From the NCBI RefSeq assembly GCF_003586445.1, contig NZ_CP030028.1:3486501-3550500 (forward strand): DNA of 64,000 bases, read 5' to 3'. The stretch is from Bacillus sp. Y1 (GTDB taxonomy: Bacteria; Bacillota; Bacilli; Bacillales; Cytobacillaceae). The notes below the pieces were generated by a model. It was not told where the DNA came from and made no database searches. It saw nothing but the letters and a program-made list of their open reading frames with translations. Shown one piece after another: positions 8,987 through 17,687 of the stretch. Both the position numbers and the translations under genes were made by a program. Within the stretch, counting starts at the first letter, position 1; every line of letters begins with the position of its first letter.

Positions 8987-9834
8987 ACTCTCACCTCATG
9001 TTTCCATTGGAACATTTTCTTTAATAATATAACAAGAATGAGAATCAATACAGCAATAACTACAATCGTTCCACCCGGGGCCAAATCAAGATAATAAGAT
9101 ATGGTTAGCCCACCGAGTACAGAAACTTCTCCGAAAACGATAGAAAGTAGGATTGTTTGTTTAAATCCTTTTGCAACCCGAATACTTGCAGCTACAGGGA
9201 GAGTCATGAGAGAAGATACTAGTAAAATTCCAACAATTCTCATCGAAGCTGCAATGACTAATGCAACTAAAACAATGAAAAAGAAATGAAGAGACTTTAC
9301 CGCTATACCTGAGGCTTTTGCGTGTTCTTCATCAAATGATAGAAGAAATAATTCCTTATATAAAAGCGTAATAAAAGCTACCACAATCATACTGATGATG
9401 ATGATAATAATTAAATCTGTTCGGCTTACTGCACTAACGCTACCGAATAAATAACTATATAAATCTGTATTAAAACCATCGGCTAATGAAATAAAAATAA
9501 CACCTAAGCCAATACCACTAGACAATATAATTGGGATAGCCAATTCTTGATAATGTTTATATACGGTTCTAAGCTTTTCAATAAACAAAGAACCTACTAC
9601 AGAAAAGGTCATTCCTAGATAGATGGGATTTAATCCCGTAGTGAGCAAAAACCTTTTTTCTAAAAGCAAGCTTGCCGCTATTCCGGCTAAGGTAACATGA
9701 CTTAAAGCATCGGCTATTAGAGAAAGTCTTCTTACAACAATATAGACACCGAGTAAAGGTGCAATTATTCCAATAATTGCACCTGTAAGAAATGCATTTT
9801 GTAAAAATTCGTATTTAAATATCGCTTCAATCAC
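8983..9834 (-). CDS. znuB: Zinc ABC transporter permease
   Basis: 283 residues, with about eight membrane segments and the metal-permease (ABC-3/ZnuB) pattern [19 protein letters not shown] near the N-terminus, then [11 protein letters not shown]. Membrane channel for zinc (or Mn). It starts with GTG at 9834, overlapping the znuC stop codon, after GAGGGGAAAA. The context with zur and a Zur box points to zinc. No substrate-binding protein (znuA) lies in the window. Confidence 0.9.
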   Translation of the reverse strand: MIEAIFKYEFLQNAFLTGAIIGIIAPLLGVYIVVRRLSLIADALSHVTLAGIAASLLLEKRFLLTTGLNPIYLGMTFSVVGSLFIEKLRTVYKHYQELAIPIILSSGIGLGVIFISLADGFNTDLYSYLFGSVSAVSRTDLIIIIIISMIVVAFITLLYKELFLLSFDEEHAKASGIAVKSLHFFFIVLVALVIAASMRIVGILLVSSLMTLPVAASIRVAKGFKQTILLSIVFGEVSVLGGLTISYYLDLAPGGTIVVIAVLILILVILLKKMFQWKHEVRV

Positions 9835-10619
9835 CGGTTTTCCCCTCCGTGATGATGAACATGATGATGTTGATGGTCATGTTGATGCATAAGAACTTGA
9901 ACATCATGGCCATAAAGGTCAGACATATTTTGTTTTTCAAACTCCTCCGTATCTCCATGAAAGTGCATATGCTTATTCAAGCAAGCAACATGGGTCACTT
10001 TATCTGTAATCGTGCCTATATCATGAGTTACTAAAATTAAAGTAATACCTCGATCTTGATTAAGCTCCGTAAGCATTTCGTAGAACGATTGGACATTCTT
10101 TGCATCAACACCAACTGTTGGCTCATCTAAAATAAGTAAGTCTGGGTCACTTACTAATGCACGAGCTATAAAAACTCTTTGTTGTTGTCCTCCTGATAAC
10201 TCACCGATATTGCTTCCTATTTTTTCAGTTAGCCCCACAGAATCAATCGCTGCTCGTATCTTCTCTTTATCCTCTTCCTTATGCCTTTTAAACAATCCTA
10301 CTTTTTTGGTTAACCCACTTGATACAACTTCATATACTGTTGCAGGGAATCCCGAATTAAAGGAATTTGCTTTCTGAGAAACAAAGCCTATTCGATGCCA
10401 ATCTTTAAACTGCTCAATGGCTGTTCCAAATAATTCGACTTCTCCCTTTTGAAGCTTTAATAAGCCTAAGATTATTTTAAGTAAAGTAGACTTTCCTGAC
10501 CCATTAGGTCCAACAAGTCCTAAAAATGCTCCGCGAGGAACCGAAAAATGAATATCTTCAAGTACATTTTCCTTTTCGTACTTATAAGTCAGTTTATTTA
10601 CATTTATAATATCTTTCAT
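9831..10619 (-). CDS. znuC: Zinc ABC transporter ATP-binding protein
   Basis: 262 residues from the ATG at 10619, chosen because AGGTGG is five bases upstream (the GTG at 10628 overlaps it). Walker A GPNGSGKST, signature LSGGQQQR, Walker B LLILDEPT, H-loop VTHD. The C-terminus ends in a strongly His-rich tail (HQHDHQHHHVHHHGG) that probably binds zinc. It energises ZnuB. First gene of znuC-znuB-zur, with GTGA/ATGA overlaps. Confidence 0.92.
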   Translation of the reverse strand: MKDIINVNKLTYKYEKENVLEDIHFSVPRGAFLGLVGPNGSGKSTLLKIILGLLKLQKGEVELFGTAIEQFKDWHRIGFVSQKANSFNSGFPATVYEVVSSGLTKKVGLFKRHKEEDKEKIRAAIDSVGLTEKIGSNIGELSGGQQQRVFIARALVSDPDLLILDEPTVGVDAKNVQSFYEMLTELNQDRGITLILVTHDIGTITDKVTHVACLNKHMHFHGDTEEFEKQNMSDLYGHDVQVLMHQHDHQHHHVHHHGGENR

Positions 10620-10634
10620 TTTTACCACCTATTA

Positions 10635-10656
10635 TTATCAGAATCATTCCGATTTA
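10635..10656 (-). promoter_or_regulatory. Predicted Zur box upstream of znuCB-zur
   Basis: On the minus strand TAAATCGGAAT-G-ATTCTGATAA, an imperfect palindrome centred on 10645. It closely matches the B. subtilis Zur operator AAATCGTAATnATTACGATTT. It sits just downstream of the -10 box and ends about 16 bases before the znuC ATG, so a bound repressor would block initiation or early elongation. Confidence 0.8.
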
Positions 10657-10664
10657 CCAAAAGT

Positions 10665-10693
10665 AGTATACATGAGAAATGAAGAGATGTAAA
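10665..10693 (-). promoter_or_regulatory. Sigma-A promoter of znuC-znuB-zur
   Basis: Minus strand -35 TTTACA (10688-10693), 17-bp spacer, -10 TATACT (10665-10670). Five of six matches in each box. Confidence 0.75.
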
Positions 10694-10770
10694 GGAAGTA
10701 CTTCCTGCCCTCTTTGTTTACACCTTTTATTTGGTAGCCACATAGATTAACATCAGGGAGTGGTGAATTC

Positions 10771-11025
10771 GTGAGTATTTTTCATTCAATTGTTAATCAC
10801 AAAATAAACACAATCTCGACAGAAGAGTTACTGAAATACGCCAAACAATTTGGGGTTGCCATTAGCGTTAATGAGGCGAAAAAAATTGCATCTTATCTTA
10901 GGGGGCGACATGTAGATATTTTCAATGCCTCTGAAAGAGCGAAACTGTTAAAGGAAATTGAAAAATTAACGAGCCCTGCGACAGCAAAAGCCGTCAGTCA
11001 GTTGGTTACACAATTCACAAAATAA
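10771..11025 (+). CDS. yqfT: DUF2624 family protein YqfT
   Basis: 84 residues, GTG start after GGGAG. A soluble, all-helical, Lys-rich small protein (FHSIVNHKINTISTEELLKYA and LRGRHVDIFN are typical of DUF2624). Same position and length as B. subtilis yqfT, between zur and nfo. Function unknown. Confidence 0.8.
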   Translation: MSIFHSIVNHKINTISTEELLKYAKQFGVAISVNEAKKIASYLRGRHVDIFNASERAKLLKEIEKLTSPATAKAVSQLVTQFTK

Positions 11026-11031
11026 TTAAAT

Positions 11032-11059
11032 AGAGGGCCCATTATTCAATGAGCCTTCT
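11032..11059. terminator. Terminator between yqfT and nfo (convergent)
   Basis: 12-bp stem AGAGGGCCCATT/AATGAGCCTTCT with one G-T pair and one C-A mismatch, then CTTTTCT on the plus strand. Located between two convergent stop codons. Confidence 0.65.
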
Positions 11060-11064
11060 CTTTT

Positions 11065-11961
11065 CTATGCCATAATATGTTCGAGTAAGTTTTCGTTAAA
11101 TGTGTTTGACGTTAACATTTCAATCTCTTGTTTGTACGGTGCTTTTTTATTATTCTTATCTTCCCCAACAAACGGTGTTTCAAGGATTTTTGGAATACTC
11201 ATTAGCTGCGGATGATGCACGATGTAAGAAAGTGCTTCAAATCCAATCTTACCGTATCCAATATTTTCATGTCTATCTTTTCTTGAACCACGATCATTCT
11301 TACTATCATTAATATGAAGGACCTTTAAGCGGTCAATTCCAATGGTTTTATCAAACTCATTAAGAACTCCATCAAAATCCTCAACAATATTATACCCCGC
11401 ATCATGAATATGACAAGTGTCAAAGCAAATAGAAAGCTTCTCATTATGTTTGACACCATCTATGATCATCGCTAATTCTTCGAAGCTTTTTCCGCATTCA
11501 GATCCTTTTCCAGCCATTGTTTCTAGAGCAATCTGAAGCTGCTCATTTCCTGTTAGAACCTCATTAAGACCCTCAATGATCTTCTTGATTCCAGCTTCTT
11601 CCCCTGCTCCTACATGGGCTCCTGGATGCAGAACAATTTGCTTTGCACCGATCGCCTCTGTACGTTCGATTTCTGATTTTAAAAATCGTACACCAAGGTC
11701 AAATGTATCTGGGTTCGTAGTATTTCCAATATTAATAATATATGGAGCATGAACAACAATATCTTCTAGATTGATTCCATTTAGCTCCATATGCTTTTGA
11801 CCTGCTTCGATATTTAAATCTTCAATTTTCTTTCTTCTAGTATTTTGAGGAGCACCTGTGTAGATCATGAAAGTATTCGCACCATATGAGACCGCTTCTT
11901 CACTTGATGCTAGCAACATACTTTTCCCACTCATTGAAACATGTGAACCTAATTTTAGCAT
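11065..11961 (-). CDS. nfo: Endonuclease IV (AP endonuclease)
   Basis: 298 residues from the ATG at 11961 ([13 protein letters not shown]), placed nine bases after GGGAG; the GTG at 11967 is too close to it. AP endonuclease family 2 signatures are all present: [58 protein letters not shown] and PKILETPF. These supply the three-zinc active site. Cleaves 5' of abasic sites in base-excision repair; in Bacillus the orthologue protects spores. It follows cshB with a 19-base gap and may be cotranscribed. Confidence 0.96.
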   Translation of the reverse strand: MLKLGSHVSMSGKSMLLASSEEAVSYGANTFMIYTGAPQNTRRKKIEDLNIEAGQKHMELNGINLEDIVVHAPYIINIGNTTNPDTFDLGVRFLKSEIERTEAIGAKQIVLHPGAHVGAGEEAGIKKIIEGLNEVLTGNEQLQIALETMAGKGSECGKSFEELAMIIDGVKHNEKLSICFDTCHIHDAGYNIVEDFDGVLNEFDKTIGIDRLKVLHINDSKNDRGSRKDRHENIGYGKIGFEALSYIVHHPQLMSIPKILETPFVGEDKNNKKAPYKQEIEMLTSNTFNENLLEHIMA

Positions 11962-11980
11962 TTTCACACTCTCCCACCTG

Positions 11981-13291
11981 TTATTTCTTTTTCAATCGGT
12001 TCTGTCTTTTCTTAATTTTATCCATTTCAAACTGCATCTTCTTCTTATAGCCTGGCTTCACCTTTGCTGGTTTTTTAACAAAAGACTTCGCCAGCTTATC
12101 TACCTCATCAGACTGCTTCGTTCTCTTTTTACGTCTGTTACGATCTTCAAGCTCCGAGAGTTCACCTTTTTTAATATCAATATGCTTAAATTCAATCCCC
12201 AGTTTTTCAAGCCTATTTAATGCATCTTCATCAGATGGTTCATAAATAGTGAGAGCTATTCCCGAATTCCCCGCTCTAGCTGTTCTACCGACGCGGTGTA
12301 CATAAAAATCTAAGTCAGTTGGTAGTTCATAGTTAATCACATGGCTAATCCCTGGAATATCAATACCTCTTGCAGCTAAATCGGTAGCCACAATATATTG
12401 AAATTCTAAATCCGTGATTTGCTTCATCATCCGCTTACGTTCACGAGGACTTAAATCCCCATGAATTCTACCAACCTTTAAGCCTTTATGAGTAAGTGCT
12501 GTGGCAACTTCCTCGGCTTTTTTCTTTGTATTAGTAAAGACAATCGCTAAATACGGGTTATACAGCTTTAGTGCCTCATACACGAGTGTTGACTTTTCAC
12601 GATGTCTTGATGGAAGAAGAATATGTTCAATTTTTGCTGCCGTTAACTGCTTCGGTTCGATATGAATGTATTTTGGATTTTCCATATATTTCTTCAGAAA
12701 TGGTTTTAGCTTTTCTGGAATGGTTGCTGAAAAAACAAGCATTTGAAGCTTTTCTGGCATTCTTGCTCCAATTTGGTCAACGTCTTCTAAAAATCCCATA
12801 TCAAGCATTAAATCTGCTTCATCGACTACATACATGCTTGCCGTATGTACAAAAAGGGCTTGTTCCTTTACTAAATCATTAATACGACCTGGAGTCCCAA
12901 CAACGATATGTGGTTGAGTTTTTAGTTTCTCAATGGTACGAACTTTGTCTGTGCCACCGATAAAAAGACGACTTGTGATCTCTTCACCCTCATTCGCATG
13001 CTCGGTGACCTTTAATACCTCTTGGTAAATTTGTGTGGCAAGCTCTCTTGTTGGCGCGGTAATTACAGCTTGCACCTCTTGCTTCATAGGATTAATTTTA
13101 TGAAGAACTGGTAATACATACGAATGTGTTTTCCCAGTCCCTGTTTGAGATTGTCCAATTGCACTTTCACCTTTTAGTACCGTCGGAATCAATCTTTCTT
13201 GAATTTCAGTTGGTTCATAAAATCCAATGGCTTCAATCGCCTTGTTTATAAATGGTTTAAGTTGATACGTTGAAAATTTTGTCTTCGTCAT
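11981..13291 (-). CDS. cshB: DEAD-box RNA helicase CshB
   Basis: 436 residues from the ATG at 13291, which has GAAGGAG upstream; B. subtilis CshB is about the same length. Motifs in order: Q motif (FYEPTEIQ), I (SQTGTGKT), Ia (PTRELA), Ib (TPGR), II (VDEAD), III (SAT), IV-V ([10 protein letters not shown]) and VI ([10 protein letters not shown]). A Lys/Arg-rich C-terminal tail should help bind RNA. CshB is a cold-shock RNA helicase linked to mRNA and ribosome metabolism. The open frame extends 26 codons upstream to a GTG at 13369 without a good site; I treat that as leader. Confidence 0.95.
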   Translation of the reverse strand: MTKTKFSTYQLKPFINKAIEAIGFYEPTEIQERLIPTVLKGESAIGQSQTGTGKTHSYVLPVLHKINPMKQEVQAVITAPTRELATQIYQEVLKVTEHANEGEEITSRLFIGGTDKVRTIEKLKTQPHIVVGTPGRINDLVKEQALFVHTASMYVVDEADLMLDMGFLEDVDQIGARMPEKLQMLVFSATIPEKLKPFLKKYMENPKYIHIEPKQLTAAKIEHILLPSRHREKSTLVYEALKLYNPYLAIVFTNTKKKAEEVATALTHKGLKVGRIHGDLSPRERKRMMKQITDLEFQYIVATDLAARGIDIPGISHVINYELPTDLDFYVHRVGRTARAGNSGIALTIYEPSDEDALNRLEKLGIEFKHIDIKKGELSELEDRNRRKKRTKQSDEVDKLAKSFVKKPAKVKPGYKKKMQFEMDKIKKRQNRLKKK

Positions 13292-13389
13292 TTTTAAAGC
13301 TCCTTCAGTTTTGGTAAGGATGTCCATACCCATCATGTAATTATAATAAAGTTCTTCATAAAGCGCCACCTACAGTTCGCTTCCATATA

Positions 13390-13419
13390 ATTATGTTTTA
13401 CGAATTACAGTATTTTCAA
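13390..13419 (-). promoter_or_regulatory. Candidate sigma-A promoter of cshB
   Basis: Minus strand -35 TTGAAA (13414-13419), 18-bp spacer, -10 CATAAT (13390-13395). This gives a leader of roughly 90 nt before the cshB ATG. Confidence 0.5.
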
Positions 13420-13511
13420 ACCAGTTCATAACTTATCATCATTCACCTAGACCAAATATCCATTTGTTGCATAGGGTATAAGAGGGAAAATTATGAAAGG
13501 AGGTTGTTCGT

Positions 13512-14156
13512 ATGCCACCAAGACAACCATTTCCTGTTCGTGGAGGAATGCCTCAACCTATGCTTGGATTTGGACGAAACCAAATGAGACCAATGATGCC
13601 CCCAACAAGAATGGGGAATATGGGGATGAACAGAGCCCCTATGGGGGGAAATGCTGCAAGAGGAATGAGGGGTCCCACAAGAAATAGCGGTGGAGGTTTA
13701 CTTGCTAAATTACTTGGCAAAGGGAAAACTCAAGGCGCACAAGCCGGTATGCAAATGTTTGGCAATGCTTCTCGCTCTGCTGCACCAGCTGGAGGTGGCG
13801 GGCTGTTAAAATCACTAGCAGACCCCACTGCAATTACGGGTTTCCTGAATAATACGCAACGGGTATTAAACACCGCTCAGCAAATCGGACCGATGGTACA
13901 GCAGTATGGTCCAATTGTTAAAAACTTACCAGCAATGTGGAAACTATATCGTGGTTTAAATGCTGCGAGTTCTGATGAGGAAACTAAGGAAGATGTAGAC
14001 GTAGAGTCCACCAGCACTGATCAAAAATCTGAAACAAAAATAAAACAAAAACGAACAAACCCAATGAGTACTGAAAACGATACACATTCGATAGAGATCG
14101 AAGAAAAGGTATCGAAAAGATTACAAGGAAAATCAGTACCTAAAATATATGTATAA
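13512..14156 (+). CDS. yqfQ: YqfQ/VrrA-family protein
   Basis: 214 residues, ATG with a perfect AGGAGG seven bases upstream. Residues 1-60 are low-complexity, rich in Pro, Met, Gly and Arg (short MRPM, MGNMGM, MRGP units). The middle is Gly-rich with a conserved hydrophobic stretch (DPTAITGFLNNTQRVL, QQIGPMVQQYGPIVKNLPAMW). The tail is acidic then basic. This fits the YqfQ family, whose B. anthracis member vrrA carries a variable-number repeat. Probably spore- or surface-associated; function unproven. Confidence 0.8.
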   Translation: MPPRQPFPVRGGMPQPMLGFGRNQMRPMMPPTRMGNMGMNRAPMGGNAARGMRGPTRNSGGGLLAKLLGKGKTQGAQAGMQMFGNASRSAAPAGGGGLLKSLADPTAITGFLNNTQRVLNTAQQIGPMVQQYGPIVKNLPAMWKLYRGLNAASSDEETKEDVDVESTSTDQKSETKIKQKRTNPMSTENDTHSIEIEEKVSKRLQGKSVPKIYV

Positions 14157-14183
14157 AGGAATATGTGTGGAGCATATTCCTTT
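14155..14183 (+). terminator. Terminator of yqfQ
   Basis: Stem AAAGGAATATG/CATATTCCTTT with a 7-nt loop, followed by TCTCTTCTTT. It overlaps the stop codon. Confidence 0.8.
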
Positions 14184-14191
14184 TCTCTTCT

Positions 14192-14220
14192 TTGTATAAT
14201 CCTAACACTTTATATATAAT
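14192..14220 (+). promoter_or_regulatory. Sigma-A promoter of ispH
   Basis: -35 TTGTAT (14192-14197), 17-bp spacer, perfect -10 TATAAT (14215-14220); the ispH ATG is 37 bp downstream. Confidence 0.65.
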
Positions 14221-14257
14221 GATAGAATAAGCATGCTTAAAGGGGAGAACCAACTCA

Positions 14258-15196
14258 ATGAAAGTTATAAAAATTTCACCCCGTGGCTATTGCTACGGTG
14301 TTGTTGACGCGATGGTCATTGCAAGAAATGCAGCACTTGATAAATCTCTGCCACGGCCTATATATATATTAGGAATGATTGTACACAACAAGCACGTTAC
14401 GGATGCTTTTGCTGAAGAAGGAATTATTACGCTAGACGGCCCTAATCGAAAACAAATACTAGAACAAGTAGATAAAGGGACTGTTATCTTTACTGCCCAT
14501 GGTATATCTCCAGAAGTCAGAGAGTTAGCAAAGAAAAAAGGACTTGTTACAATCGATGCTACTTGTCCAGATGTAACAAGCACCCATCAGCTGATTGAAG
14601 CAAAAAAGGATGAAGGTTATCAAGTGATCTATATTGGTAAAAAAGGGCATCCGGAACCAGAAGGAGCGATTGGAGTAGCCCCTGATATCGTTCACCTTGT
14701 AGAGACTGAAGCAGATGTTGATTCATTAGCCATTCATGCTGACAAAATACTTGTTACGAATCAAACAACAATGAGCCAATGGGATGTTGGCCATATTATG
14801 GAGAAAATTGAAAAGAAATATCCACATGCAGAATTTCATAAGGAAATCTGTATGGCTACACAAGTTCGACAAGAAGCGGTTGCCGAACAAGCAGGTGAGA
14901 CTGATGTGGTGATCGTTGTTGGTGATCCAAAAAGTAATAACTCTAATCGTCTGGCGCAAGTTTCCGAAGAAATCGCGGGGACGAAGGCTTATCGAATTAG
15001 TGATATATCAGAATTAAATATTGATTGGATTAAAGATGCACGAACCGTGGGAGTAACCTCCGGAGCATCAACACCTACTCCAATTACAAAAGAAGTCATT
15101 GCCTTTATCGAGCAATTTAATCCTATTGATGAATCTACATGGACTCGAGAGAAGAAAGTACCACTTCACAAAATATTACCTAAAGTAAAAAATTAA
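14258..15196 (+). CDS. ispH: 4-hydroxy-3-methylbut-2-enyl diphosphate reductase
   Basis: 312 residues. Last step of the MEP pathway: HMBPP to IPP and DMAPP with a [4Fe-4S] cluster. The three cluster cysteines are in GYCYGV (Cys12), IDATCPDVT (about 104) and [11 protein letters not shown] (about 198). Substrate-contact motifs TAHGI and SGASTP are also present. AAAGGGGAG precedes the ATG. Monocistronic, between its own promoter and a strong terminator. Confidence 0.97.
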   Translation: MKVIKISPRGYCYGVVDAMVIARNAALDKSLPRPIYILGMIVHNKHVTDAFAEEGIITLDGPNRKQILEQVDKGTVIFTAHGISPEVRELAKKKGLVTIDATCPDVTSTHQLIEAKKDEGYQVIYIGKKGHPEPEGAIGVAPDIVHLVETEADVDSLAIHADKILVTNQTTMSQWDVGHIMEKIEKKYPHAEFHKEICMATQVRQEAVAEQAGETDVVIVVGDPKSNNSNRLAQVSEEIAGTKAYRISDISELNIDWIKDARTVGVTSGASTPTPITKEVIAFIEQFNPIDESTWTREKKVPLHKILPKVKN

Positions 15197-15204
15197 TATA
15201 ACCT

Positions 15205-15234
15205 AAAAAAGCCACGAACTCTCGTGGCTTTTTT
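15205..15234. terminator. Bidirectional terminator between ispH and yqfO
   Basis: Stem AAAAAAGCCACGA/TCGTGGCTTTTTT with a short loop; T-runs on both sides make it work in both directions between convergent genes. Confidence 0.92.
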
Positions 15235-15239
15235 GTTTC

Positions 15240-16355
15240 TTACACAAATTGGAAAGGGTCCGTATGGATGGTTGACGCAAAAATATTTACTTCATATCCT
15301 TTTTGCTTACACATTTCCGTAAGCTTGTTTGCAACTCCTTGCTTCATAACCTTTTCTACATTATGACCTGGATCAATGATATTTAATCCTAGCATCATGG
15401 CGTCATGAGCAACGTGATAATACATATCACCCGTTATATATACATCCGCACCTTTGAAGTTTGCAGTTTGAATATATTTATTCCCATCCCCACCAAGTAC
15501 AGCAACCTTTTTCACCTTAGAATCTAAGTCCCCAACGACTCGAACGGTAGGTACATCTAGGGCTACTTTCACAAAATCTGCGAATTCTCGGAGGGTTGTT
15601 TCTTGGACGGTCCCTATCTTACCCAAACCAAGTGACTTTGGTTTATTTTTTAGTCGGTACACATCATATGCTACTTCTTCGTATGGATGTGCTTTCATTA
15701 GAGCAGATAGTACCTTCTTTTCTAGATGAGCAGGAAACACGGTCTCAATTCTAGCTTCTTCCACTTGCTCCACTTTTCCTATCGTCCCATAGAAAGGATT
15801 TGCCCCTTCTAAAGGAATAAACTCTCCCTTTCCTTCAGATGTAAAGGAACAGTGAGAGTACTGCCCTATTGAACCTGCTCCCGCATCACCTATTGCTTTT
15901 TTTATAGCTTCTTCATACCCGATTGGAACATAGACAACGAGTTTAAGTAATTCAGAATCGTAGGTTGGAACGAGAACCTCTCTGTTTGATAATTGCAGGG
16001 CGTCTGCCAGCAAATCATTTACTCCGCCTTCTGCAACGTCCAGATTCGTGTGAGCTGCATATACAGCGATATCATGCTTGATTAATTTTTCAATGATTCG
16101 ACCTGTTGCTGTATCTGTCACGAGCTTTTGTAAAGGACGATAAATGAGAGGATGATGAGCAATGATCAATTGAACATTATTATGTATGGCTTCATCCACT
16201 ACTTCTTCTAGTACATCTAGTGCGATCATTACATTTGAAATTTTTTTATTTAGTCTACCAATTTGTAAACCAATCTTATCTCCTTCTAGCGCTAGGTTCT
16301 TTGGTGAAAATTGTTCAAAAAGACTAATAATTTCATGCCCATTTACGCTTTTCAT
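15240..16355 (-). CDS. yqfO: Nif3-like dinuclear metal center protein YqfO
   Basis: 371 residues. Nif3/GTP cyclohydrolase I type 2 homologue family. Metal ligands in LIIAHHPLIYRPL (HH), AAHTNLDVAEGG (H, D) and the C-terminal DPGHNVEK (H, E). Residues about 130-230 form the PII-like inserted domain (VYVPIGYEEAIKKAIGDAG, HPYEEVAYDVY) typical of Gram-positive YqfO. The GTP cyclohydrolase label is historical and unproven for this family. Overlaps trmK by ATGA. Confidence 0.88.
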   Translation of the reverse strand: MKSVNGHEIISLFEQFSPKNLALEGDKIGLQIGRLNKKISNVMIALDVLEEVVDEAIHNNVQLIIAHHPLIYRPLQKLVTDTATGRIIEKLIKHDIAVYAAHTNLDVAEGGVNDLLADALQLSNREVLVPTYDSELLKLVVYVPIGYEEAIKKAIGDAGAGSIGQYSHCSFTSEGKGEFIPLEGANPFYGTIGKVEQVEEARIETVFPAHLEKKVLSALMKAHPYEEVAYDVYRLKNKPKSLGLGKIGTVQETTLREFADFVKVALDVPTVRVVGDLDSKVKKVAVLGGDGNKYIQTANFKGADVYITGDMYYHVAHDAMMLGLNIIDPGHNVEKVMKQGVANKLTEMCKQKGYEVNIFASTIHTDPFQFV

Positions 16356-17062
16356 TCTCCTAGAACCTCCTTTACCATTGAAATCTTCTTCTGTATTTCC
16401 ATTTTCTTTTCTATTTTTTCTGCTGTTTGGCTAGATTGGCTCATTTGATTTAAAATGCGTTCCCAATTATTCCATTCAGCCGTCCACTTATGAATAAAAG
16501 CCTCATTCTTTTCTTTACTTAAAAACGGTCCGAATAACAATTGGTTTTCGATGTTCTCCGAATAAACAGATTTGGGATCTCCTCTTTCAGCAACCAAGAT
16601 TTCATAAATCTTCCCGTCCTCTTCTAAAATAGCTTCATTTATGAGACTCCATCCATTTTCTAGGAGCCACAATCGTATCGAAATAGCACTAATATTCGGT
16701 TGAAGCACAAGTCTGTTCACACCCTCAAGCTTTTCCTTTCCCTCTTCAAGGATGCTGGCAATAAGGGCACCACCCATACCGGCAATGGTAATGCATTCTA
16801 CTTCACCTGCACCAATAACTTCAAGACCATTCCCTTTTCGAACATTAATTTGTTTCGTTAACCCTTCCATTTCTACTTGTTTTCTTGCAGATTGAAAAGG
16901 TCCTTCAACCACTTCGCCTGCTATTGCATAAGGTACTTTTCCTGCTTTCACTACATGACAAGGAAGATAGGCATGATCAGAACCTATATCAGCTAGTTTC
17001 GCACCCTCTGGAATAAAATTTGCAACGGTGCTAAGTCTTTTCGATAATTTTTCCACATTCAT
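16352..17062 (-). CDS. trmK: tRNA (adenine(22)-N1)-methyltransferase
   Basis: 236 residues. SAM-binding fold with motif I LADIGSDHAYLPCH, then GEVVEGP and a NPPY-like catalytic segment replaced in this family by the IAGMGGALI motif. The C-terminal coiled helices (about 175-236) are typical. TrmK makes m1A22 in tRNA of Gram-positive bacteria. First gene of a two-gene unit with yqfO, as in B. subtilis. Confidence 0.92.
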   Translation of the reverse strand: MNVEKLSKRLSTVANFIPEGAKLADIGSDHAYLPCHVVKAGKVPYAIAGEVVEGPFQSARKQVEMEGLTKQINVRKGNGLEVIGAGEVECITIAGMGGALIASILEEGKEKLEGVNRLVLQPNISAISIRLWLLENGWSLINEAILEEDGKIYEILVAERGDPKSVYSENIENQLLFGPFLSKEKNEAFIHKWTAEWNNWERILNQMSQSSQTAEKIEKKMEIQKKISMVKEVLGE

Positions 17063-17105
17063 TTACAAACACCAACTCTTTATTTGATTACATACAGTAT
17101 AAAAA

Positions 17106-17131
17106 AAGTCCTTTACACATGCAAAGGACTT
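17106..17131 (-). terminator. Terminator of cccA
   Basis: Stem AAGTCCTTT/AAAGGACTT with an 8-nt loop, followed on the minus strand by seven T. Confidence 0.9.
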
Positions 17132-17142
17132 AAAACGCTTAC

Positions 17143-17508
17143 TTATTTAAGCTCCATTAACCAATCAGCCATTGCTCCTGCATTCTCAGCAGTAACGAGT
17201 CCTGATGGCATTGAGCCTTTTCCGTTTACAAGAATGTCTTCAATTTCTTCTTTCGACAGTTTGTCACCAACACCTGTTAAAGCTGGACCTACGCCCCCTT
17301 GGTATGAATCCCCGTGACATCCAATACAGCCCGCAGACTTATAAATATCTTCAGGATTGTTTGAAACCTCTTCTGCCTGTTCTCCACCGCCTTCTTGTTC
17401 TGCAGCTAGTTCCTTACTGTCACCTAAGCCTTTAAACGAAAAAAGGAACATCGCAGCAATACCAAGAACCATGATTAAGACAAATGGAATAATCGGATTG
17501 CGATTCAT
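17143..17508 (-). CDS. cccA: Cytochrome c-550, membrane-anchored
   Basis: 121 residues from the ATG at 17508, which has AAGGGAGGG upstream; longer in-frame extensions lack a site. Residues about 5-27 are one membrane anchor. An acidic Gly/Glu linker follows, then a class I cytochrome c domain with heme motif CIGCH and the axial Met in KGSMPSG. The heme domain should face outside. Electron carrier to terminal oxidases; same position as B. subtilis cccA upstream of sigA. Confidence 0.93.
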   Translation of the reverse strand: MNRNPIIPFVLIMVLGIAAMFLFSFKGLGDSKELAAEQEGGGEQAEEVSNNPEDIYKSAGCIGCHGDSYQGGVGPALTGVGDKLSKEEIEDILVNGKGSMPSGLVTAENAGAMADWLMELK

Positions 17509-17644
17509 GCTTTTCCCTCCCTTATGTAAGTACATCAAAAACTATTTAAATATAGAATGCAAACAATATCTATTTTACTTGAAAATGGGCAGAAGGAAAA
17601 GTACTAAAGTAAACTTTGTCACATTATGTTCTCATTTTAGACAA

Positions 17645-17667
17645 AACCTCACTAGTTTTTGTGAGGT
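17645..17667 (-). terminator. Terminator of the acyl-CoA dehydrogenase gene
   Basis: Stem ACCTCAC/GTGAGGT with an 8-nt loop, then TTTTGTCT on the minus strand, 20 bases after the stop codon. Confidence 0.7.
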
Positions 17668-17687
17668 CTGTCATAAACGAAGGAAAG

